64,000 nt of DNA, taken from assembly GCA_903813345.2 (NCBI GenBank), contig CAIIXF020000010.1, forward strand, positions 7,493,169 to 7,557,168, in the 5' to 3' direction. Origin of the DNA: Owenia fusiformis. Taxonomy: Eukaryota; Annelida; Polychaeta; Sabellida; Oweniidae. Shown piece by piece: positions 49,201 to 61,200 of the stretch. Position numbers and translations under genes: made by a program. The notes below the pieces were generated by a model. The model was given only the letters and a program-made list of their open reading frames with translations. It ran no database searches and was not told where the DNA came from. Numbering within the stretch: the first letter of the stretch is position 1; each line of letters begins with the position of its first letter.

Positions 49201-52200
49201 GAACATCAAAAAAATTGAAAGAAAAAAGCTGTTTTGAGGGCCAAAGGACAATTCTCGGTTTGGAGAACGAAGTTCATCAATCTAAATGAGCATTATCCCT
49301 GCTTCGGATAAATTTGATTTTTTTTACATAATATAGATTTGAATGTCTTCTTTTGAATAGTCATAATTTAATTTGGGTAATATTTCCAGATTTTTCGCAA
49401 AAAAATATTAGCGCAGTACACTGATGAACTTCTTTCCCCAAATCGAGACTTGTATTTTATTGAATCTGTCTAATTGAGCGTTATCCCTGCTTCAGACCAA
49501 TTTGTTATTTTTACATCTTGTAGATTTAAATGTCCTCTTTTGAATATTCATAGTTTAATTTGGGTAATATTTCTATATTTTTCATGAAAAAAATTATTAG
49601 CCCAGGAGACTGTTCTCCAAACCAAGAATCGTCCTTTGTGAAAATATAAGATTTTCTTGTTTCAGAACCGAACCAAAATTTTGAATTTTGTTCAGTGTTC
49701 ATTTCTGAGTGCCTATTTCTATGGGACCCCGTTATTCCATTGTTTACAGAGATAAATGAACTTTTTGAGAGTTATATTGACTATTAGCCTGCTTATAAAT
49801 GGTAATTTACATGTGTAAATTGTTTTTAATAGGAGGAATGACTATAATGCCATCTATATTTTGTATTCAAATCACTGCTTGTTGAATCATTGCCAAGATA
49901 GACGTCCTTGGTTGAACAAAGTTTTCATTGTCACTTTCCATAAAAGGTAATTTTGTTTCTAACACTAATACATGGCAGTTCACGGCCCGGTGTAAAGTCC
50001 AATCAGAATGCTCTGCTTCATCATGTGACAAAATATTGAAAATGTCTATACGGACTGAATAAATATCCGTCGTTAATTGACCGATTGTTTCTGCGGCGTC
50101 TCACAAAACTCTGCGGGCAACAGCCAGGAGGAGCAATATTGAGAGGGAACTCAGCTGGGGTTTATTTACACAGTGGTCAGTTAAATCAGGCAGATTTATC
50201 AAAGTGAGGTAGGAACAATTGGAATTTTGTGAATCAAGATGCAAAGTTTTTGAAGCCACAAGCTATCTAAAAGAGTGGTACCCATCAATAAAGGCACCAA
50301 ACAAAGCTCATGTACTGAGCATTTACTCCATTTATTAATCCAACCTCTAACCAAAAGTATTAGATACATAATTCTGCAGGTTCATGAATTCATAAGATTA
50401 CTACGATACTAATAATTTAATTCAGGCCATCCGTAAAGAGTTGATGATTTCGCTATTGTTCAAGGCACAATTATATACAATTATTGACCTCTCCAGAGGT
50501 TTACTGTCAAAATTATATCCCGAGACTGTAAACCGAGACCGTAGGTCGAGGTTTACAGTAGAGGGATATAATTTTGACAGTAAACCGAATGGAGAGGTCT
50601 ATAATTGTTTTGTTAGTCCGAAGAATATCTTAGATTTTTCTGACCCTTGAAGTTGACTTGAAGTTGGATCCAGACCCTCGAGACGTTCATGTTGTATTTC
50701 AGTATATCGGCAGTAAGTTCACTCAATGGAGTCAAATTACTCTCCTGGGCGAAGTCCACTAAAAGCTTTGTACAAAGTTTTAGATTTTTCTTCATATTTT
50801 GACTGTCTTTACTCTCTAAGAGACTAATAATATCCTCATCTTAAACATTTTTGAAACGGCTAGTGCTAGCGGCGGCCATTTTATCGTCTGATAATGACGT
50901 CATTTTAGTGGAATGCTGGGAATATTATTCACCGGCAATGCATTGCGCGGTGTACAGTTAAAATTATTCACCCCTCATTGACCAATCAAAATCGAGTATT
51001 TCAACTGAGGTACTAACAAAATAAATTGTAACTTACATTTTGAGCTTGATACCCACTAGGGTGTCTAGCGGCTTGTTTTTATAGTGTATATTATATAAGA
51101 ATTATTAAATAAATTGAATTGAATTGAAATTAAATTATTGAGTGGCACATAAGAAGTGCTTAATGGAGCCTACAATCTAAATATCTATTAAAGGTATTGT
51201 TTGAGATATTGTATTGCTTGAAATGAATACCTTGTTGAGTCGCTCTATGCATTATCTTCATGTCCATGATACCCCTCAGTCCTCGTTTGAAGTACTCCAC
51301 ATGGCCAACATACTTATTAGATGTCATAATAGCTGCCTTGTTCCAATCAGTCCAGTATACAGAATCCTAAAATATAATGTTTCACTCATGTATTTGCTTG
51401 TTTCAGTATTTTTTCATTGTTTATTTTGTTTATTTGTTTATTTATTTATTTTTTCATTTTCTGTCAAAGAGTCAAAGGTAAATCAGATTTATAGAGTGTG
51501 ACAATTTGCAAGCAACTTGGACAATTCTTATGATCTCAAATAAAATATTACTCAAAAGATCTGTGATATGTTATCTCTTGGCGATGATTCAATGTGCAAA
51601 AATGGGAAAAAATGTTTTAATTCTCCGAAATGTGGTCACCACAGTTGGAGACTATAACAATATGTCATCACTTCTGGTAGTGACCTAATACAGATCTCAA
51701 ACATGAAATATATCTCATACAAAAGAATAAAAATAACCTTGGCTTGTATACACAAATGAAATACTGTAAAGTTGCTAAAATGAAACTTAGTATAGTAGAT
51801 TTACTTATACAAACTGGAATTTTGTCATACCTTGTATACAAAAAAATGAAATGTAGATTTACAAAATACAAAGAAATGTAATAAATAGAGATTATCCTAT
51901 ATGAGGTTCAGGATATTGGGATTATCCCGAGGCAAATATAATATATTTGCCCGAATATATTATATTGGCCAAGGGATAATCCCAATATCCTGAACCGACT
52001 TTAGGATAATATGTTTATCCCATACCAATCTTGTGTCATCTGGTTAACATTGTTCAATCATGGAAATATTTTAGAATACTCATGTCCAGTTTTGTTTTCT
52101 TGGCCGTTGGCGGATTTTCCTGTTCTCTCAAATATTCCCATATTTATTTTCTCTAATTTTTGATTGATTAAGTGGATGCTCCTTCCCTTTTTTAAACCAT

Positions 52201-55200
52201 CAAACAGATCCCGATAGTCTGTGTTTTCTCCATTGTCGTTTACAGTCATTACGCGAACGTTACAAATTATGAACAAATATGCGAGCTGCGATTATGACGT
52301 AGCGGGCAGATATACTATATCTGCCCGCTCGGAGCGGGATGTAAAGCTATATCTGCCCGCTGATGAAAATATAAGTTTTTACAAACCGGCTTTATGTACC
52401 TGTAACACGTCCAAGTATGGGATAAATAGCCATACCCTGAATACGGACATGGCATACGGATTCATAAATATGAATAAAGTACACATTTACTTATAATACA
52501 AAATGGAATTTATATTATAAGTCATACCTTATAAACAGAAATGGAATACGGATGTGGAACATTATAGCTACCACTGACGAGAATAACCCTATTCTGTCCG
52601 TTATAATCGCTACTCATAATTCTGTCTAAGTGTGCATCTGTCCACCATATTTTCTCTGACTGGAAGTCTATAGTAATACCATTGGGCCAATAAACATTTT
52701 GCTTCCCCGAGACAATCGTTCTGTTGTTGGTTCCATCGAGCCAAGCCTTGGAGATTCTTGGATTAATGACTGACCAGTCTGTCCAGAAAAAATACCTACA
52801 TAACAGAAATAGACACTTATGAATAAAATTCAATAGCCTATAATCATCTTCCTATATGGTTTTCCTACTAACAACCAAATTTCCATATTTGTTGTGAATG
52901 AAACTAATTTATATTATGAAATTTATATGAAAGTAACTCTTTTAAAAATTAATTCATTTTTGACGCTTGTAATATTCCTAAACTTCAGCTAAAAATTCAC
53001 ATCTTTAAGTCAAACAATCATTTCCTAACATTCAATAATTACAGAAAAGAAAGTTGATGTCTGTGTCTATTATCATGAATTACATATTCTGTAAAACCTG
53101 TTGGTACCTCCAAATAGTGTTCCACTTGGGAGGTGTTTCACTTATAGAGGTTCATTTTACAATAAATTATTTGGCAACAGAACTTTAACATGTGTTCCAC
53201 TTAAGGAAGTGTACCACTTACAAAGGCGTTCCACTTATAGAGCTTCATTTTACAATAAGTTATTTGGCAACAGAATTTTCAAATGTGTTCCACTTATGGA
53301 AGTTTACCACTTACAGATGTGTTCCACTTAACAGGTTTAACTGTATTTCAAGGTTATCAAGGATACGAACTACAGCCGTGACCCCCTTAACTTACCCATG
53401 TACTGGATCCAATACTATGGCCCTTGGTTTATCTGTGATGATAGAAGACTGCCAGACTTTACGCCGGAATCTTCCATCAAGTCTACGAAGAAAAGTCAAC
53501 AATTTCAAAACAAAAGTGTTTTAAGAGAATTACAAAACCATTCAAAGGGATTAAATGTCTGAACATTTGTTCTTTATTCAGAGTAAGCAATGTCAAAAAC
53601 ATCCCAAACCATCATTTTTCAAATTCATAGCATCTCAAATGATGTAAGGTCATTTTCAAATCCTTATCACAAGTGATAGAGGAAACAGACTTTGACATGG
53701 GAAATGAAGAAATCTTTAAAGTATCAATTTTGGGTGGGTGAAATAATACTGAGGATTTTTCAAGCACAATGTTACCATGAAAATAACACTCAAACATGTA
53801 CCTTGACATTTCAATCTTCCTCTTGCCCCCATCCACCCAGTATATATTTCCACTCATCCAATCCAGGGCCAGACCTTCAATTGAAGTTATTTCCCCTGCT
53901 ACCAAAGTCTCTGCAGCACCATTCCCATCCAGGCACTTTCTCTGTGAACACATTGTTGTCAACAGCATTACAAGGTGTTAAAACATTTATATGTGTCACC
54001 CTTTTCAATAATGTGGCACATTTTCCATTTGATAAATTGATGACTAGCTAGATATTCCATCTATAACAAGATTATCCAGTGAATTTCACTAGAAAAATAT
54101 GAAGGCAAAAGCTGCGGGGCCATAACTGTATGTTAATGGAGAAAACCATGAACCGCAATGATCCACAGACAGCAATCTTTAATGCATGTTTTGTTGTTGG
54201 TTAGGTAACATGTTAATGACATCACATATTAACATAAAATCAATAAAAATGTTTGACATAACGATTATTATTTGTTTGTTCATAGTTGCTCGATGGAGTA
54301 AATATGTCACTGACGTCATATTTTTTTGTGATACGTCATATCTCGAATCACGATCACATCATTTGACGACTTGGCAGTTGCCTTGAAGATCTGCAATTTA
54401 ACCTAATAAAGGCGGGACTTAGTTCACGTGAATGGTCCTACCCGGCCCATAGATCTATAGAACGAAGGGTACCACCCACTTTGTGAGGGGCCTTCGTAAA
54501 AAACTATGCAACAATCAAAAATGTTCATGAGGCCCAAACTTCATTATGTGTACTGAGTAGCTGAATTCTTTCATTAAAAAAGACCCTATATGAAGGCCAT
54601 TTAACATGGAATGAACAAGAGAATTGTCAAGAGAATGAAATTAAACATGAATGCCATTGATACTGGATAAAAGTAACATTTAAGTATCACGAACTCAAAG
54701 ACCTCCCAAAGACACTACAATAAGCATTATACTTACACTTATGTTATCATAGTGAGAATCTGCCCAATAGAGACAGTTAAGTTTGTAATCAAACTCAACA
54801 GCAATAGTCCGACTAAGACCCCCCTGTAATAGCATTGTCCTGTTGTTACCAAATATGGTCTCATAGATGGCAGTACGGGTGGTGTACAGTAGGAACTCTT
54901 CCCTTTCTGAAATAAAATAAATAGTACCATGGGCACTGGGCTCACATGGTGTTGCTCAAAAGTGAATGATGGCTAAAATGGCAGAAAATAAAAAATGGAT
55001 GTAATTTTTGCTGACTTTTTATAACAAAATTATTTCATACAACTACTCTTTACAGTGACATGGCTTTTTACAATGCAGGACAGAGGTTTAAAGGCAAATG
55101 GTCGAAAAGTGGATTTCGTGAGACAGATGGACAAACGAATGTAAACTAAAATGGCAGAAAATAAAAAAAATGGATAAATTTTTTTGCCGATTTTTTGTTA

Positions 55201-58200
55201 CAAAATTATTTCGGGAATCCTATTGACAGAGGTTTTAAAACTGGCCAATTGTTGACAGATGGACAGACAGACAGATGGACAAGTGAGTGATTGCAATAGC
55301 TCACCATGTGAGTTAATAAATAAAAATACACAAAAATATACAATCTCTTCACAGTAAAAGAGGCCTCTAAAGGACATGGTTTGTATATTGATGTTAATCC
55401 ATTAACTAGGTTTGATAGAGGACTAAAAGTTTATTTTGTTTTGATAGTTCTCACTGACTTCTGTTCTATAACTGAACTAACCTGCTACTGGACAAGACAG
55501 AATATCTGGGTTATATCTATGTTCCTCGCCACCTTGACATTTATCACCTGACACTTTGCGGTATCTAAAACAGAGAAAGTTATGACATTCAGTATAAACT
55601 CATTCATCAAACATAACAACAACATTAACGCAAGTGTTTCACTGGAATTTTCAGACGTAAAAACAAGGCATTAACATGCATAAAATCACTAGCTGCCTTT
55701 GTTACAGACGCCAAATGCCAACCGCTGAACACCAACCGCCCAATGCCAAACACAGTTCACAAAAAAGTTGGAAACTATAATAACAATATCTCACTACCAT
55801 TATAGACCATTTAAAATGTGAAATGCCTGATTCCTACCCTCTGGTCCTGTTATAATAGGCTCCCTCATGACAGTAGCCTGGTATAGCATGTGTGTCTATA
55901 GTTCCACATTCATCATTATCCTTTACACACTCAGAGCTCCATTCTTGTTTCAGCTTGAAGCAAAAGTCACTGGAATAAGATTAAGAGAATATGAAACTAG
56001 ACTCCCTGAAATAGCAAAAGTCACTGGAATAAGATTAAGAGAACATGAAACTAGACTCCCTGTAATAGCAAACATCACTGGAATAAGATTAAGAGAACAT
56101 GAAACTAAACTCCCTGTAATAGCAAAAGTCACTGGAATAAGATTAAGAGAACATGAAACTAGACTCCCTGTAATAGCAAAAGTCACTGGAATAAGATTAA
56201 GGGAACATGAAACTAGACTCCCTGTAATAGCAAAAGTCACTGGAATAAGATAAGAGAACATGAAACTAAACTCCCTGTAATAGCAAAAGTCAAGAACATG
56301 AAACTAGACTCCCTGTAATAGCAAAAGTCACTGGAATAAGATTAAGAGAACATGAAACTAGACTCCCTGTAATAGCAAAAGTCACTGGAATAAGATTAAG
56401 AGAACATGAAACTAAACTCCCTGTAATAGCAAAAGTCACGAGAATAAGATTAAGAGAACATGAAACTAGACTCCCTGTAATAGCAAAAGTCAGTAGAATA
56501 TGATTAAGAAAACATGAAACAGGACTCCCCGTAATAGCAAAAGTCACTGGAATCAGATTAAGAGAACATGAAACTAGACTCCCTGTAATACCAAAAGTCA
56601 GTAGAATAAGATTAAGAAAACATGAAACAGGACTCCCCGTAATAGCAAAGATTATCAAGATTACAATTTTTATGAATCCAATCTGTCAACTGGTGTTTGA
56701 GTTATTGCTTGTGCAGACAAATGAGCAGACAGACAAATACAAGACGAAAAACTTCTCTATATCCAAATCTAAAGAAGTTTTGTGGGAAAATAAGGCCCCC
56801 TTTTGACAATTTTGTATTTTTCATCTGTACAAACTCCGAGCTCCATTACTATTTCAGAATCTGAGGAATCTAACTATTCTTACCATTCAAAATCAACCCT
56901 AGAACATGGGCATGGTGAGGTAGAGATCTCCCGATCATAGTCACGTCCATTGTAGCAAAGAGAATGAGTACGTCGTCTTTCATATGTGACTTTCTCTCCA
57001 AGGAGACAGGAACTGTATACACCTGCATAGGCATCCCCGGGAGACCAGTCTTTGTAATCATCAGCTACACATTGGGTGCCTACAGAATGTTAATTTAAAT
57101 GTGTTTTAGTATTCTATACTAAGATTGTTATCAATGTGTAATGTATTTTCAATTGCGTATTAAGTTTCAACATGTGTACCATTCTGGATAATAAGATATT
57201 TTTGGATGATTGAGTTTGTACTACAGGAGTGTGATTGGTTATTCAATATTTAGTACTTTTTCAATACTGTGTGGAAACAATTACTAAAGTGCTGATGGCT
57301 CGATTAAAGTGTGGAGCTGGGTAAAACTTTAGTAGGCTTTGCTTCATTGATGGCTAACAAAATACAATGCAATACAATACAATACAATACAATACAATAC
57401 AATACAATACAGTACAGTACAATACAATACAATACAATTCAATAGAATGCAGGAATATCTAGTCTGTCGAGCGGGATAATTGTCACATATTAGTGTCAGT
57501 ATAATAACTAACCCAGTACTTGCTGTAGATTGATGGTCACTACAAGCCAGCTGTGTCTGGATGGATTGGACCCAAACAATGTGAAGATAGTTGTTTTCTC
57601 CCCAGGTTCTGTTAATAGACCGTAAATGTGGATCTTGTAGGGGCTGAATACATAAGATGTCCATGTCTCTCCCTCATTTAATGAATATCTGCAATTACAG
57701 AAGTCCATATTTGACAGCAGGTCTATATAACTTACAGTTACAATCTACTCTAATAGGATAAAATCAAATGCTTAACCATAACAAGAAAAAAATTACTTAA
57801 AGGAATATTCCTTGCCAAACCATCTCTCTCCTCATATGGTAGCTATAACCATATATATGCTTGCCATGTTTAGCAAAACACGCAAAAATGTTTTGATATG
57901 GTCAAATTTGATCACTTAGAAATGTGATGCTCAATTCCAGTAAGCTGCCATCTTTTAAAATTTCACACAGGAAGTGATGTCATCGACTCTCAACTTTGCA
58001 TATAGCATGAGGTGAGGAGCTATTAAGAATTACAAAACCAGCTAAATATTCTTTTTCAACTTTGTATCTTATTTAATCCTTCTGAAAATCTCTTCTTTTA
58101 TTCTAAGTTGACAAGCCCTGAAAATATTTTTGCACAGAAAGTAATGGTCACTTGTCTAGAAGTGATTTTGTGCTACTTTCCTATACTGTTATGGGCAAGG

Positions 58201-61200
58201 TTATAGAAGTTGAGAGTTGATGACATCACTTCCTGCAAGAAATCTTAAAAGATGGCAGCTCACTGGAAATAAGCACTAGATTTTTAAATGATCAATATTG
58301 ACCATATTAAAACATTTTCCCATGTTTTGCTAAATATGGAAACTATATATATGATTATAGCTACCATATCAAGAGAGAAAGGGTCTGGCAAGGAATATTC
58401 CTTTAAGCCTTTTCTGAATATACATGTTTCCCAATATTAGTGTTTTACTATTGCATGGGCCAGGTCATTATATTAATGCCATTTATGCAGAAAATTGTAA
58501 TAACATGTACTGTAGACGTCATTATTAACGCAGAGGTAAATTTTCACGCCTTTTATAAATTCGTTAATTTCGCGTGTTTATATTGTCGCGCTGATTCCAC
58601 TTCTGTATAAACAAAATAAATAAACTTGCGAAAAATCGCCATATATTCGCAAAGCATCTTGGGAGTTTTCTGTGCACTGAAACTAAGCCAATTACGCATG
58701 GCAGTCAATCAAATAAGCATGTTGATTACACATTTTGAGCACTGTATTGCACTGATTGCAGGGTTAGTTCTAACACCGATGTTAATTTTGAACTTTGACA
58801 TGTGAGTTCAGTGCGCATGTGTGAAGTGAAATTAAGATGTTTGAGATCGTTTTTCACTATAAATAACAACTTTGTGCATTACTATCTTATGATTATGCGC
58901 GCACCTACAAACTATGATGCAACATAGGGATATGAGGGGTTAGTGCCACAGACTTACAGAAAATCAAAAAAATCATTTTTTCGTAATTTTTTCAGATTTT
59001 TTTTCAAGACAACTATCCTAATTATTCGCAGGTTCTTTTTTCGCGGATGGAGGGCATCCCGCGAATATAGCTAAAATATACACACCGGGAAATTAAAGAC
59101 GTCTACAGTAGTCTCAGACCACTGAACCTTCTCAACACAAAAAATGTTTTTTCTTTTTAGTGGTTGACATGACTTTTTACAATAATGAACTAATACCTTG
59201 GGATTAACATGCAAAATATCACTACCAGCCATTTGCTACAGACACCTACTGTAGATTGCTGACTGTTCCAAGCACCAATCACCAAATACAATAAATGAAA
59301 CCCCTGCTCATCTTCAAACATTTCGTGATAAAAACACTGATATTTTGACACTGCCTCTTGATAATTTGAATCTAACGCTGAACATTTAATTTTTTCTTAC
59401 TGCGAAACAAAAGCTGAAATGATACGAGTGAATCAACTCAATTCTTACTATACCTTATTTCGTTTGTAGACCCATTCTGTTTTGCTGCCACTATAACTCC
59501 TCCATGGTCACCAAATGCATAGAAATACTGGCCTTTCAATACCTGAAACAAAGAAATATGATCAACTGAATGGTGTAATACTACTCAGTAATTCAAATGA
59601 ACCAGGCTAGTCACAGGAACACCTTTTTGCATATACGCCTTAAAATATCTAAAATTAATACATATTGCAAAACAGTTAATTTACAGTTTCTTACCTCATT
59701 CCATCTGTAGCCGCCATCATTAGATAGATACACATCAAACTCAGTTTTCTTAGATATCGTTGTGTTAGTTGTACCTGTAGCCATTATAAGACCAACTGCA
59801 GACTTCTTGGAGAGAATGGGTATAGTTCGTGTTCGTGGGTAAAACTGCTGTAGTTTTTGACTGAGATGTAAGCTGCAACCGTGCCACTGAAACATCAAAT
59901 TATCAGAATTGATGTTGAGATGAAAGGGTGGGATCAAGAGGATTCCTCAAAATAAATTCCTTGATTTGGAATTGTGCAACACCCTCTCATTTTGATCAAA
60001 CAAACAAATCTTACAAGAAAATTCATAAATTCTATCCACACATTAGAATTGAATTTGGACATGGCTATTCAGTGGCCCATTCATAAAACACCTATCTCTA
60101 TTCATCTTGCATTACAAATCACAACCACCTTTGTCCTTTTAACTACATTTGGACAACTCACCGAATGACAATGTTTTGGTTGTTTATTACTATCTAATCT
60201 TGGTGCAGAGAGTTTCTGCCATAGTGCTCCTTTATCATATGTTATAACAGTGGTGACATTCACAAAGTCTCCTGTGGTACTGCTATAATTCCCATCCACT
60301 TGTGATGCTATAAAGATGCCTTCCAATCCCTCTACTTTGTGTATATCAGCAAACGGTTCTTCAGCAAAGTACCTATGTAGGTAAAACAACATGTCTCAGA
60401 TGTGTCCATAAAAGAGATTTCGTTATTTCATTCGATAAATGTTTGAACTTGTAGTACTTATGTGGTGATGAGTATGATTAACAAGGCACAGACGTGAACA
60501 ATATCGTACCTAAAACACAGCAGTGTGACAGTGAAGAATTTGGGACGGAAAATCCAAAATGGCCACCTTAAAATTTACCCAGAATGCCCAAAAACTAATC
60601 AGTTCTTAACTTTGATATGTAGAAACATCCCTGAAATTTCAGATGAATCCGTCAAATGGTTTGGCTGGAAACCTGTAGACAAGTCTTGAAAGTGAAGATT
60701 TTAGGACGGAAAATCCAAAATGGCCACCTTAAAATTAACCCAGAATGCCCAAAAACTAATCAGTTGTTAACTTTGATACGTAGAAACATCCCTGTAAATT
60801 TCAAATGAATCCGTCAAATGGTTTGGCTGGAAACCTATAGACAAGTCTTGAAAGTGAAGATTTTAGGACAGAAAATCCAAAATGGCCACCTTAAAATTTA
60901 CCCAGAATGCCAAAAAACTAATCAGTTCTTAACTTTGATACGTAGAAACATCCCTGAAAATTTCAGATGAATCCGTCAAATGGTTTGGCTGGAAACCTGT
61001 AGACAAGTCTTGAAAGTGAAGATTTTAGGATGGAAAATCCAAAATGGCCACCTTAAAATTTACCCAGAATGCCCAAAAACTAATCAGTTCTTAACTTTGA
61101 TACGTAGAAACATTCCTGAAAATTTCAGATGAATCTGTCAAATGGTTTGGCTGGAAACCTGTAGACAAGCTGAAAAGTGAGACGCCGCCCGCCCGCCCGC

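Noticed and set aside
52221-52496. Plus-strand frame crossing the AGCGGGCAG palindrome
   Set aside because: No domain; it runs over the palindrome and ends near the SORL1 exon border.
55867-56658. Long repeat-rich open frames on both strands
   Set aside because: They arise because the 54-bp unit is a multiple of three without stops in these frames; there is no start context or domain.
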